From contig NZ_AP028955.1 in NCBI RefSeq assembly GCF_040369795.1, positions 806,001 to 870,000 on the forward strand: a stretch of DNA of 64,000 bases, read 5' to 3'. Under the pieces are notes generated by a model. It was not told the origin of the DNA. It saw nothing but the letters and a program-made list of their open reading frames with translations, and ran no database searches. Position numbers and translations under genes: made by a program. The stretch comes from Spiroplasma_E ixodetis_B. Lineage in GTDB: Bacteria > Bacillota_I > Bacilli_A > Mycoplasmatales > VBWQ01. Positions 21,628 through 32,110 of this stretch are shown piece by piece (position 1 is the first letter of the stretch; every line of letters begins with the position of its first letter).

Positions 21628-21972
21628 ATGCAAACTTTTATTGGAATTATAGGTTATTTAGCCGGAATATTATCTATTATAACATTTATTCCACAAGCAA
21701 TAAAAACAATAAAAACTAAGGAAACTAAACATATAATCTTATCAACTTATATTATTTACAATATTGCTAATCTTTTTTTCTTGATATTTGGAATACTTTC
21801 AGTAACATTACCAGTAATGTGACCAGAAGGTGCTGATACTCTTGAAATTGCAATTTGAGGTTCTATCTTAATAATACCGTATACAGTAACAATGACTGCA
21901 ACTAATTGTATTATTTATGTTAAAGTAAAAAATATGAAAACGTTGGGCGAAAATGCTAGAAATTTGGAGTAA
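21628..21972 (+). CDS. SemiSWEET-like PQ-loop transporter, copy A
   Basis: A 114-residue membrane protein with a three-helix PQ-loop/MtN3 repeat: GYLAGILSIITFIPQAIKTIKTKETKHIILSTYIIYNIANLFFLIFG, then a third helix (ILIIPYTVTMTATNCIIYVKV). The PQ motif lies at residues 22-23. SemiSWEETs dimerise to move small sugars down a gradient. The start at 21628 has GGAGG 6 bp upstream; an ATG at 21622 would overlap the ribosome binding site. It is followed 8 bp later by a paralogue, so the two probably form a heterodimer or a redundant pair. Confidence 0.85.
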
Positions 21973-21980
21973 TAAAAATA

Positions 21981-22349
21981 ATGGCAAATACTGAATGATG
22001 AATTATTACTATAATAGGGATTATTGGAGCGCTTATTGCTGTTATAGCATTTTGTCCACAATCTTTAAAAACAATAAAAACTAAAAAAACAGATGGTATT
22101 TCTTTACTTACATTTATTCTTTATACAACAGCTAACAGTTTATGAGTATTATGGGGCATTATTCATTTATCATATCATGGCGGTTCTGAATCAACAATTT
22201 TAATGAAAGATTTAGTTATAATTTGTGCTAATACACCTTGTGCAATATGATCAGGAATTATTCTTGTTATTAAAATTAATAATATGTATAAATATGGTGA
22301 AGATTGTAAAAAATGAAAAGGTAAAGTAAATATAAAGAGCAACTTTTAA
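21981..22349 (+). CDS. SemiSWEET-like PQ-loop transporter, copy B
   Basis: A 122-residue paralogue of the preceding gene: IIGIIGALIAVIAFCPQSLKTIKTKKTDGISLLTFILYTTANSLWVLWGI, then a third helix (LVIICANTPCAIWSGIILVIKI). PQ lies at residues 23-24. Copies A and B share the PQ-x-(L/I)-KTIKTK-x-T block but are otherwise divergent, so the duplication is old. They are co-transcribed, since 8 bp separate them. The ATG at 21981 is the first in frame; GGAG lies inside the end of copy A. Confidence 0.85.
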
Positions 22350-22384
22350 TAGTTTATTTTTTATTAAAAATAATAATTTATTAC

Positions 22385-22413
22385 TAAAAATGCATTGTAA
22401 TGATGCATTTTTT
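22385..22413 (+). terminator. Intrinsic terminator after the SemiSWEET pair
   Basis: Stem AAAAATGCAT/ATGCATTTTTT with a 7-nt loop and a terminal T run. Confidence 0.85.
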
Positions 22414-22464
22414 AATAGTTATAATAGTAAAATACTTATCAAAATTAAAATTAATAATTTAAGT

Positions 22465-22481
22465 TATAATATATGTATAAT
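22465..22481 (+). promoter_or_regulatory. -10 region(s) for the rsmB operon
   Basis: Two TATAAT hexamers (22465-22470 and 22476-22481) precede rsmB by 24-40 bp. No good -35 is seen for either, so the exact start is open. Confidence 0.4.
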
Positions 22482-22504
22482 TAAAAATTTTGTGGGGTTA
22501 AATA

Positions 22505-23788
22505 ATGATAATTCAAAATGATGTTTATAAAATTCTAGTACAAGTAATCCTAGAAAAAGGTCATTGTAATGTTTTATTAGCACAAATGATGCGAGATAAA
22601 AATCTAACATTATCAGAAAAAGAAGCAATTGAAAAGATAGTACTAGGAACTTTAAAAAATCAAATTTATTTAGATTATATATTAAATCAAATATGAAATG
22701 TTTTGAAATCAGTAATTACTATTCCTTTTCGCATAACTATTTTATTATGAATAGTTTTATATGAAATCTATTTTTTAGAAATTACTAATAAAGAAATCTT
22801 CATTGAAAATAATTTAAAAAAAGTAAGAACCATTGATAATAAACTAACATTTATTATTTCTAAAGTATTAGATTTATGTTTTACTGAATTTAGATCAGAA
22901 TTTAACTTACAAAAAGAAAGTAAACAAAATATTAAATTAATTAAATATAGTTATCCTAGTTGATTATATTATTTAATAAAATCACAATTTAGTATTAATA
23001 TTGCAAATCAATTGATAAAAGATAACTTAAGAATGCCATTAATTAGTTTTAGAGTTAATACATTAAAAACTACTGTTAATAAAGTGTTAAACAATGAAAA
23101 TTATAAATCTTTTAACTTTTGTTTAAGCAAGATAGTATCTGATGGTATGATTAGTTCAAAGTCAATTTTTAATACAAAATTATATGAAAATGGTGAAATT
23201 ATTAAACAAGACCAAGCAAGTATGTTAGTTAGTCATTTTTTAAATCCACAACCATATGATGAAGTATTAGATATGTGTGCAGGAATTGCTAGTAAAACAG
23301 CTCATATGGAAACTTTAATGTCTAATCACGGTAAGATAGTTGCTTGTGATATCAATGAAGAACGATTAAAAATTGGTGCTACTTATTTAAAAAAATTAGG
23401 CGTAACAAATACTGAAATTAAATATGGTGATTCTACAATATTGGATGTTAATAATAAGTTTGACAAAATTTTAATTGATGCCCCTAGTGCTGCTTGAGGT
23501 TTAATTAAAAGAAAACCAGAAGTTAAACTTATCAATTGAAGTAAAGAAGAAATTAATCACTTAATTACTGTTCAATCAAAATTATTAAATAAGGCTTATC
23601 AAATTTTAAAACCCGAAGCAATAATTGTGTATGTTGCTTGTACTTTCAATATTAAAGAAAATCAAAATCAAATTGAGAAGTTTGTTAAAAATCACGCAGA
23701 TATGACAATCATTGCAGAAAAACAATTTTTTGGTTTTAATAACAATACTGATGGATTTTATATTTGTAAATTAAAAAAAGGAATATAG
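22505..23788 (+). CDS. rsmB: 16S rRNA m5C967 methyltransferase RsmB-like, active-site variant
   Basis: A 427-residue protein with an N-terminal NusB-like helical domain (about 1-140) followed by a RsmB/NOP2-type SAM methyltransferase domain. GTGGGG precedes the ATG. The gene order rsmB-prpC-prkC-rsgA-rpe-thiN is classical in Firmicutes. Two motifs are altered. The SAM loop reads DMCAGIASKTAHM where CAAPGGKT is usual. The motif IV DAPCS(A/G) reads DAPSAAWG (S328), so the Cys needed for product release is missing. The nucleophilic motif VI Cys is kept (YVACTFN, C379). The frame is intact and long, so the gene is maintained; whether it still methylates is doubtful. Confidence 0.88.
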
Positions 23789-23799
23789 GGGGTCAGTTT

Positions 23800-24549
23800 A
23801 TGAAAATAAATGCTAGTTATAAAACAGATGTTGGTAATTATCGTACAAATAATCAAGATGCCGTTTTATATTTAACAAATAATACGGGACAAGTTATTGG
23901 TGTTGTTTGTGATGGTTTGGGTGGTCATAAATGTGGTGAAGTGGCCAGTAATATGGCTGTTAGTATGTTACAAAAATTTTTTGAAACAACAGATTTTACT
24001 AAATTAAAACATGATAAACAAATTCATGCATGATTACAAGAAAAGATAGATATTATTCAAATTGAAATGAATAATTTTAGTTTAAGTAATGAACAAGCGC
24101 TTGATATGGGAACAACTATGGTAATAATTTTAATTACTAATAACAAAGCTTATTTAGTAAATATTGGTGATTCACGTATTTATCAATATAATGAACAAGG
24201 ATTAAAACAGTTAACAGTTGATCATAATATTTTAAATTTATATTTACAAAAAAACACAACTAAAGAATCAAGTGTTGATTTAAATCACACCTATTGAAAG
24301 GCATTAACTAGTGCTCTTGGTCCACGTAAGCCATTAAAAACCGATATTTTTCATTTACCCTTAATAATTCCATCATATTTTCTTTTAACTAGTGATGGTG
24401 TTCATGATTTTTTAGAAGAATATGAAATAGTTAATATTTTAGAAAAAAATGGAAATATTAATAACAAAGTTAAGTTATTAATTAAGCAAGCATTACTTAA
24501 TGTTTCAACTGATAATGTTACTGTATTATTAATGGAAATAAAATTTTAG
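23800..24549 (+). CDS. prpC: PP2C-type Ser/Thr phosphatase
   Basis: A 249-residue PPM-family phosphatase. Metal-binding motifs in order: DVGNYRTNNQDAVL, VVCDGLGGHKCGEVAS, MGTTMVIILI, NIGDSRIYQY, LTSDGVHDFLEE and the final DNVTVLLME. All catalytic aspartates are present. AGGGGG lies 5 bp before the ATG, and the gene starts 11 bp after rsmB. It is the partner phosphatase of the downstream kinase, reversing its phosphorylation of cell-division, cell-envelope or translation targets. Confidence 0.93.
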
Positions 24550-24633
24550 TCTTTTGACATTTTTGTGTAAAATATAAATTATAAATAAGTTAGTAATTTT
24601 TAAAAAATAAATTTAAAAGTAATGGTGAAACTA

Positions 24634-25605
24634 ATGGAAATAAATAAATTATTGAATAATCGTTATCATATTTTAAAAATTATTGGTTCGGGTGGTATGG
24701 CTAAAGTTTATGAAGCACAAGATAAATATTTAAATCGGCAAGTCGCTTTAAAAGTAATTAATCCAATTTCACCACTAGATGACTTAATAAAAGAACGATT
24801 TTTGCAAGAAATTAGAGCAGTATCTAGAGTTAGACATCCCAATGTTATTTTGGTATATGATGTTTTTATTGATAAGAAAGATTGATGCTTAGTTTTTGAA
24901 TTATTAGAAGGTAAAACATTAAAAGAATATTTAAGTAATTATTCAGTTTTATCAGTTAATGAAGTTATAGTTATTATGAAAGAAATTTTAAAAGGGGTTA
25001 ATGCGTGTCATGTAGTCAATATTATTCATCGTGATTTAAAACCTGAAAATATTATTTTAACTAGTAGTGGAGCAATTAAAGTTTTAGACTTTGGTATTGC
25101 TGTTATTGATGATTATGAAGTTAAAAAACACGCTAATCAAGTTGTAGGCACAATGAAATATATTGCTCCAGAAGTAGTAAAATTTCAAAAACCAACAATT
25201 CAAAGTGATATTTATGCTTTAGGTATTATATTATATGAATTATTAGTTGGTAAACCACCTTTTTTTCATAAAAATCCACAAATATTAGCGGTCAAACATA
25301 TTAAAGAACCAATGCCATTAATTCATGAAATTAATAAAAATATTCCACAAAGTTTAGAAAATATTATTTTGAAGGCAACTGCTAAGGATATTAATGATCG
25401 CTATCGGACAATTAGTGAATTGAGTAATGATTTAGATTGTTGTTTAAAAATGGAAAATAAAAATAATATGTTATTTAATAAAAATTACTTAAATTCACAA
25501 AAATTAAAAAAACCATTTTATTTAAAAAAAGAATTTTTATCATATTTAATTTTAATTATATTATTACTTATTGGTGTTATTATAAGTATATTAATTTTAT
25601 ATTAA
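24634..25605 (+). CDS. prkC: PrkC-like membrane Ser/Thr protein kinase, no PASTA domains
   Basis: A 323-residue Hanks-type kinase: P-loop GSGGMAKVYEA (from residue 19), VALKVI with Lys40, catalytic HRDLKPEN (H132-D134), DFGIA (from D152), and APE in KYIAPEVV. A juxtamembrane segment and a single C-terminal helix (about 300-322) end the protein. The extracellular PASTA repeats of PrkC in walled bacteria are missing, as expected in a wall-less Mollicute. The start at 24634 is preferred over 24622 because GGTGA lies 8 bp upstream. TTGACA at 24554 hints at an internal promoter in the 84-bp gap after prpC, but its -10 spacing is poor. Confidence 0.93.
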
Positions 25606-25617
25606 TTGGAGGACACT

Positions 25618-26499
25618 ATGAACTTTAAACAAGGAATAGTTATTGGAGTTGCAAATAACTTTGTTGAAGTAAGAATTGAAAATCAAATTTATTCTTGTTT
25701 AATCAAAGGAAATTTAAAATTTCAAACAGCAAAAATTTTAGTTGGTGATTATGTTAAAGTTAATTTTAAAGATGATAAAAACCCTTTGGTTGAATTAATT
25801 TTGCCTCGATTTAATGAACTATATCGACCAAGCATTGCTAATGTTGATCAAGTATTAATTGTTAGTTCTCTTGTTAATCCTTTTCTTAGTAGTTTTCTAT
25901 TAAATAAATTATTAACTATTTTTAATTATTATCATTTAAAAATAATTTTAATATTTACAAAAATTGATTTGGTAACTAAAGATAATGAAGTTTGAACAAA
26001 AGTTAAAGCATATCAGAATTTAAATTTACCAATAATTTTTATTTCAAATTTTAAAAAAAATGGTATTGAAGATTTAAAAAAAGTTTTTACAAACAAGTTA
26101 TCAATATTAACAGGTACTTCAGGAGTGGGAAAGAGTTCAACTTTAAATAGTTTGGATAATAATTTAAAACTATGAACACAGGGTATTTCTACAAGTTTAA
26201 ATCGTGGTAAACATACCACAACTAAAACTCGCCTTTATTTTTTACATGATGGTATTATTGCAGATACACCTGGTTTTTCAGTCTTTCAGTTTCAAGGTTT
26301 AAGTAGTATTGATATTGCTACTAATTTTCCTAGTTTTACTAATATTTGACAAAATTGTAAGTTTCGTACTTGCTTACATCAGCAAGAACCAGAATGTGCA
26401 ATTAAAAAAGCAGTTGCAAATAAAATAATTTCCAGTTTTTTTTATGAAGATTATTGTAAAATTTTAATAGAATTCAATAAAATTAATAATTTAAAATAA
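25618..26499 (+). CDS. rsgA: Ribosome small-subunit GTPase RsgA
   Basis: A 293-residue circularly permuted GTPase that acts in 30S maturation. An N-terminal OB fold (about 1-65) is followed by G4 TKID near residue 114, then G1 GTSGVGKSSTLNSL from residue 166, G2 in RGKHTTTKT, and G3 in DTPGF. A zinc site is formed by C247, C252, H254 and C260. GGAGG lies 6 bp before the ATG. The gene begins 12 bp after the kinase stop. Confidence 0.94.
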
Positions 26500-26512
26500 A
26501 GGATGGTAATAT

Positions 26513-27199
26513 ATGAAAAAAGAAGTGACGATTGCCGCTAGCATTTTAACTGCTAACTTTCTATCTTTAAAAGATGATTTATTAAATTTACAAAATGCAG
26601 GAATTAATTGAATTCATTTTGATGTTATGGATCATCATTTTGTTGAAAATTTAAGTTTTGGTGCAAAAATATTAAGTGATGTATGTAAATTTAGTTCTAA
26701 TATCAATATTGATTGTCATATGATGGTAAAGATAACAACATTAAAAGTATGTGATTATTTAAAACCATTTATAATTTTACCGCAAGTTAAAAATATTACT
26801 TTGCATTATGAAGCATTAACAGAAGAGCAATTAAAAGAATTTATGCAGTGAAAAAACCCTGGTTTTAAAAAAGGAATTGCCATTAATCCTGATACACCAA
26901 TTTCAAAAATTTATGATTATTTGAAAGATCTTGATACAATTTTAATTATGAGTGTGCAACCAGGTGCGGGTGGAAAACGTTTTTTAGATTTAACTATTAA
27001 TAAAATTAAAATGTTAGTAAAACATATCGATAATAATTTTCCAAATATTACAATTGCTGTTGATGGTGGCATTAATAATTGAACAGCAAATGATTGTATT
27101 ACTGCTGGTGCTAATTACTTAGTAGCGGGTAGTTATTTATTAAATAGTGATAATTCAGTAAAAAAACAAGTTGCGATGTTAACAAATTATGAAAAATAG
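26513..27199 (+). CDS. rpe: Ribulose-phosphate 3-epimerase
   Basis: A 228-residue TIM barrel interconverting ribulose-5-P and xylulose-5-P. Motifs: AASILTANFLSL, IHFDVMD (catalytic Asp), DCHMMV (metal His), MSVQPGAGGKRF (usually NPGFGGQ-F) and AVDGGINN (second catalytic Asp). AAAGGATG precedes the ATG. The last codons overlap the start of thiN (ATGAAAAATAG), implying translational coupling. Confidence 0.93.
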
Positions 27200-27657
27200 T
27201 TATATTAAAAAATTAGTAATTGTTTGTCGTGATTATAATTTAATTTGAGAACAATTTATTAATCCAATTTTTATTGGTGTTGAAACTGGTGTTTTATCAT
27301 GATTAAAATATAAAAAATCAATTAAGTTTATTTGTGGTGATAATGATACCATTAATAAACAACAGTTAAAGATTTTAAATGATCAAAGTAAAATACATAA
27401 TTTTGAAATTATTACTTTTAATAAAAAAAATATTTTATTGATAGTGAACTTGCGATAGTTACTGCAATTTCCAAAAAAATTAATTTTCAACAAATAGTGA
27501 TAGTAAGTGATGGAATACGTTGGGATATGTTACTTGCTAGTATTAATATAATAAAAAAATATGAATGTTTTAACCCAATTTTATTAGGTGAAAATAATTA
27601 TTGTTTTTTATTAAAAGCAAAATCAGAATATATTTTTTACAATTGACAATTAACATA
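27189..27657 (+). pseudogene. thiN: Thiamine pyrophosphokinase remnant, frameshifted and cut by IS630
   Basis: Begins MKNSYIKKLVIVCRDYNL, overlapping rpe by 11 bp. The first frame ends at TAG 27459. One base missing from an A8 run near 27430 restores a frame reading YFIDSELAIVTAISKK and IVIVSDGIRWDMLLASINI. These match the ThiN motifs D-x-T-D-x-E-x-A and (S/G)-G-x-R-x-D-x-x-L-A. The frame then runs into the right end of an IS630-like element at 27658. It normally converts thiamine to thiamine-PP for pyruvate dehydrogenase and transketolase. The assignment rests on the position in the operon as well as on these two motifs. Confidence 0.75.
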
Positions 27658-27816
27658 TAGCTAACTAAAGTAATGTTTACTCATATCTTGAAAAAAATCA
27701 ATAACTTTTTTAATATTTGGTCAATCATTTGGTAATATTTTTCTTATATTATGTTTTATAGCAAATCAAAAATGTTCAATTGGATTTAAATTAGGAGAAT
27801 ATGGTGGAAGAAAAAT
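27658..27816 (-). mobile_element. IS630-like right end
   Basis: The last 159 bp of the element (TAGCTAACTAAAGTAATG... through YSPNLNPIEHFW). It is cut exactly where the IS3 left end begins. Confidence 0.85.
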
Positions 27817-29031
27817 TGGATGGGTTACACTTTATGGGGCACTAATTACGTAGACAAGTGAACAAATTAGTTAAAAGAAAAGAATTATAATTATGGCCAA
27901 TATTAACTCATATTCAGATGAATTAAAAAAACAAATAGTAGCTTTATATCAAAGTGGTAAGTCAGTGTTTTGTCTTGCTAAAGAGTACAATGTTACAAGA
28001 GCAGCTACTTATAATTGAATTAAGCAATTTACTAATTCAGGCAGTTTTAAAACTAAAGATAACCGTTCTGTTGAAGAAAACGTATTAATTGGATAAATTA
28101 AGAAAAGAATTAAAACAGTTACGAATGGAAAATGATATTTTAAAGCAAGCAGCACTAATAATAGGCAGAAAATAGAAATTATTACTAAAAATAAAGTTAA
28201 ATATAAAATTCGTACAATGTGTCGTTTTTTAAAAATCTCTAAATCAACATATTATTTTAATTTCAAGAAAAAAGAAGATAAAATTCAAAATAATATGTAT
28301 GATGAAGCTGTTATTAGCACTTTTAAAGAAAATAAAGAAACTTATGGAACAAGAAGATTAAAAGTTGTTCTAAAAGAAAAGAAAATTAATTTATCAAGAC
28401 GAAAAATTAAAAAAATTATGAATAAACATAATTTAATATCAAAATACACTAAATTATCATACAAAAATTATCATAATAAAGTCAATGATAGTCAAATTAC
28501 TAATCTTGTTAATAGAGACTTTAATAATAGGCTTAAAAATGAAGTTATTGTTAGTGATTTAACTTATGTTCAAGTTAATGGTAAATGAAACTATATTTGC
28601 TTATTAATCGACCTGTACAATCGCGAAATTATTGGACATAGTGTAGGTACTAAAGAAGATGCATCATTAGTATATCAAGCATTTATGTGCTCAAATAGTT
28701 GTTTAAAAAATATTCAAATATTTCATAGCGATCGCGGTAATGAATTTAATAATAAAAATATTGATAAACTTTTATTAGCCTTCAATATTACCCACTCTTT
28801 AAGCAAAAAAGGTTGTCCTTATGATAACGCTGTTGCTGAAGCAACTTTCAAAACAGAATTTATTAATGATAAAAATTTTACATCATTAATCCAATTAAAA
28901 TTAGAATTATTTGATTATATCAATTGATACAACAACATAAGAATCCACAGCACTCTAAACTACTTAACCCCCATAAAACACCAAGCGCAAATGTCTACCA
29001 AAAAACAGTCCTAAAAAAGGTTGCCATTCCA
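27817..29031 (+). mobile_element. IS3-family element, copy with open orfB
   Basis: Full-length element from TGGATGGGTTACACTTTA to GGTTGCCATTCCA. OrfA starts at 27893 and is frameshifted by a scrambled segment near 28080 (ENVLIG* instead of ENELIKLRK). Confidence 0.88.
28217..29014 (+). CDS. IS3-family transposase OrfB, DDE intact
   Basis: A 265-residue integrase-core protein with YGTRRLKVVLKEKK, VSDLTYVQVNGKW (Asp), IFHSDRGNEF (Asp) and PYDNAVAEATF (Glu). Compared with the copies at 2.2 and 50.8 kb it lacks three codons just after the catalytic Glu (ATFKTEF against ATFKTFKTEF), which may matter for folding. Its own orfA is broken, so it could be mobilised only with OrfA in trans and no natural OrfAB fusion. 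Confidence 0.85.
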
Positions 29032-29105
29032 AATTTTTTAAAATTTAGAAAAACTAATTATTATTTTATGCCAAAAGTATATTAATAAAATCTTAAAAAA
29101 AAGAT

Positions 29106-29183
29106 AGTATAATAAAAATCATAAACTTAATATAAGTTTTCTAACCCTTATTTTTATTAAAAATAAATGGGTTTTTTTATTTT
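29106..29183 (+). promoter_or_regulatory. Promoter followed by terminator: possible attenuator
   Basis: TATAAT at 29106-29111 is followed by the small hairpin AAACTTA/TAAGTTT. Then comes a strong terminator-like stem, AACCC-TTATTTTT with AAAAATAA-(A)TGGGTT, ending in T7, about 25 bp upstream of the gene at 29206. If the -10 is real, the terminator lies inside the leader. Confidence 0.45.
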
Positions 29184-29205
29184 TTAAAAGAGGAGAAATT
29201 AAAAA

Positions 29206-30111
29206 ATGGTAAAAGAAAAAATGTTATCTGCAACAGAGTTAATAAAAAAACTGGAAAGTATAAAGTTAAGATATCAAAAACAACATAATACTCAAATTCC
29301 TTATTTTAAAAGAATTATTGAAGAATTAAAAGGAATATCTTTGGTTGCAGATATTCCTAATGTTATTAAAAATATTAAATATCTTCAATATAATTGTGGA
29401 AAAAGTACAAAAAAATATTCTGATAAAGCAATAATGCCAATTTTATCTTTGTTTACTGTAACTATTAGTTTTTTAGAAGCACAAGCAAATAAGGGAACAT
29501 TGGCAATAGATTTTAAAAATATATATAAATATGATTTAAGTAATGTTTTAACTACTTCAGAAGATAAGTTATTTGTATTAGGTTCACAAACTGATTTAGA
29601 AGTTGAAATAAAGCATAGAGATAGTTCTAAAAGTTTAGATGATTTAACACTATATGATAGTTCAGACATTAGTGAAATTTTTAAAGAAATTCAAGAAAAA
29701 ATATATGATTTAAAAATACTAAAAGAAGCTAAAAATAAAATATGTGGACAAATTAATTATTTTAATTTGAATTTCAAAAATGAAAAACAATTAGCAAGAA
29801 GATGGTGACATTGACCACTTAAATTTTTGACTTGTGGAATGTGAGAAAGTAATAAAATTAAAGCAATTAATAATAAATATAGTAAGGATAGTTTTAATAA
29901 ATTAATTTGCGAACATAATGTATTAAATACTAAAATTAATAAGTTAGAAAGTGATATTGAAATTTTAAAAACTAAAGTTAATAAATTAGAAAAGAAAACT
30001 AAAATATTAGGAAGTAGTAGTTTAAATTATGGTAAAAAATGAAAATCAATAAATGATTTAGATGAACATAATATTGTAGAAAAGAGTTTTTCATATCAAA
30101 ATTTATTATAA
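29206..30111 (+). CDS. Hypothetical coiled-coil protein (301 aa)
   Basis: An intact frame behind AGAGGAGAAA. No signal peptide. The N-terminal half is helical and Lys/Glu-rich. A Trp-rich patch (ARRWWHWPLKFLTCGMWESNKI, counting TGA as Trp) lies around residue 200 and could sit at a membrane surface. A coiled coil follows (INKLESDIEILKTKVNKLEKKTKIL, about 245-270). No family is recognised. It is isolated between IS elements but fully open, unlike most of its surroundings, which suggests selection to keep it. Confidence 0.75.
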
Positions 30112-30177
30112 GACGTTATTATTTGGTGATAATTTATTTTTTTAATTTAAAATAAAAATTAATATCTTTAAAATTTT

Positions 30178-30508
30178 GAGGATTTTTAAAAATCTGTGTA
30201 TCTTTTTACAAAGTTACTAGTTTAGATTAATTCTATCTTCAAATTTTATCATAAAATGAGCAATTGCTGTATTTCAATTTTGAATGGGCAGTGTTCATTT
30301 TTTTGTTATATTTTCAATTGCTAAGTAAAATATTTTAAAAACTGCCATATCATTTGGAAAAACTTTTTTATTTCTAATAACTTTTCGTAATTGACTATTA
30401 ACAGATTCAATAGCATTTGTTGTATAAATCACTCTTTTGATTTCTGCAGGATAACTAATAAAAACCATTAAATTATCTCAATTTTTATATCATGATTTAG
30501 CAATTTGA
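30178..30508 (-). mobile_element. IS256-like 3' fragment
   Basis: The right end (GAGG then TTTTTAAAAATCTGTGTATC) and the C-terminal ~95 codons. It joins at a shared GAGG to the left end of another IS256 fragment in the opposite orientation. Confidence 0.85.
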
Positions 30509-30616
30509 GGTAATGTTTAGTAATCTGTGTAACTTACAAAAATAACTATGTTTAATTAATTCTAGTAAATAAAATTAAATAACTAGAAAGAGTGAGCTAC
30601 GTATTTCTAAAAAACA
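30509..30616 (+). mobile_element. IS256-like left-end fragment
   Basis: GGTAATGTTTAGTAATCTGT through the transposase start, where ATG has become ATT. It is then replaced by IS630 sequence within an AAAACAA run. Confidence 0.8.
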
Positions 30617-31587
30617 ACATCAATCGCTTTTTTAATATTTGGCCAATAATTTGGTAATATTTTTCTTATATTATGTTTTATAGCAAATCAAAAATGTTCA
30701 ATTGGATTTAAATTAGGAGAATATGGCGGAAGAAATAATAGTTTGCATCCAGCATTTTCAATTAATTGTTGTGTTAATTTAGATTTATGAAACGTTGCAT
30801 TATCTAAAACTATAATTTGTCCACGCTTTAATACTGGAATTAGTATATTTTTTACATATGATTCAAAAATTTTACTGTTGCAATGCCCTTCAAATGCTCA
30901 TAGGGATTTTAATTTACCTTTATTTAGTGAACCAATTATACTCATTCTTTTTATTTTATATGCGGGTTTATTATCAAATAATCTTTTACCTTTTTCAGAT
31001 CAACCATATTTATAAAATTCATTATCAGCAATTCCAGATTCATCAATATATACTAAATCTTCATTCATTATTTTAGCTATTTATTTTAAAAAATCTTCTT
31101 GTTTGTTTTTATCTCTTTGTTCATATAGAAAAGTTTTTTTATATGTATAATTTAGTTTTTTGAAATAGTTATAAACTGTTTCTTTAGTCATATCACCAAA
31201 TTTTTCAATTACTTTTTGAAATGTAACATCTTTATTTTGCACTAAATAATTTTTTAATTCATCTAAATCCTTTATTTTGTGGCTATGTCCTTTTTGATAA
31301 TTCAAAATTGGTTTTATATGCCCAGTTTCTTTTTTTCTTTTTCTTCATAAGAACAAAGTCTTTCTAGTAATATTGAACACTTTACAAATTTCTTTAATTT
31401 TCATTTTTTTACTTTCATAGGCTTCTATTACTTTTCTTCGTAAGTCTTCACTGTATGGTTTTGGCATAATTTAATCTTCCTAATCTATTTTAAATATTGA
31501 TTAATTGTGCTTTTAAATTCAAAAACTGTTTAAATTACATGTTATTATTTTACATTATTTATGAGTAAACATTACTTTAGTTATCTA
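30617..31587 (-). mobile_element. IS630-like element, nearly complete, inactive
   Basis: The transposase starts at 31467 (MPKPYSEDLRRKVIEAYES) and carries the nonsense codon TAA in EDFLK*IAK, the same mutation as in the copy at 46.2 kb. About 50 bp of the right end are missing. The left end stands at a TA in an IS1595 remnant. Confidence 0.85.
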
Positions 31588-31680
31588 TATGCAAAAGAAG
31601 CTGCATATAAATTCAATAAGATAACTAGTTTTGAAACTATAATTTTGTGTTTGATTTAGATACATGTGGGGATAATTTCC
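31588..31680 (+). mobile_element. IS1595-like 3' end remnant
   Basis: Transposase C-terminal codons followed by TACATGTGGGGATAATTTCC. The ~60-bp palindrome begins 6 bp further on. Confidence 0.8.
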
Positions 31681-31686
31681 TAGATA

Positions 31687-31746
31687 GGCTTTTATCTCCA
31701 TTTATGTGATAAAATTTAAAAATAGTACATAAAGGGATAAAAGCCT
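31687..31746 (+). repeat. IS1595-associated palindrome, copy with T run
   Basis: GGCTTTTATCTCCATTTATG and ACATAAAGGGATAAAAGCC pair with two small mismatches around a ~20-nt AT-rich loop. In this orientation TTATTTTTTTT follows, making it a competent intrinsic terminator. Confidence 0.75.
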
Positions 31747-31775
31747 TATTTTTTTTAAAATTAAAGAAATATCTT

Positions 31776-31804
31776 TTCAATTTTAGAATATATCTGTTAT
31801 AATC
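31776..31804 (+). promoter_or_regulatory. Promoter upstream of the OPA transporter
   Basis: TTTCAA, 17 bp, TATAAT. A second TATAAT (near 32075) lies closer to the gene with a weaker -35. Confidence 0.5.
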
Positions 31805-32110
31805 TAAAATATATAGGTTAGAACTAAACAATTTGAGAAGGGGATAAATAAATTATTGCTACATTTTATAAAACTGTTTAATAAATAAATGTAAATGAAT
31901 TTTAAAAGATGTAGAGTTAATATTTATTTATGGTATTTCAAAAAAATAGTTTGGTAGAGAGTTATTTTTTAATTTTTAATATTATTTATTTTTCCACAAA
32001 AACAAAAATTGTAAAAACCTATGTGTTAAAGTATGTTTATATTAATTTTTTAAGAGCAGGTTATTTGGGTTACTATAATTTATGCATCCTTTTAGAAGGA
32101 GGGTAAAAAA
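31805..32110 (+). other. Long leader of the OPA transporter gene
   Basis: No ORF and no recognisable RNA gene. AT-rich, with TTGTAAAAA and TATAATTTATG that could be a second promoter about 35 bp before the gene, and the ribosome binding site AAGGAGGG. Confidence 0.4.
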
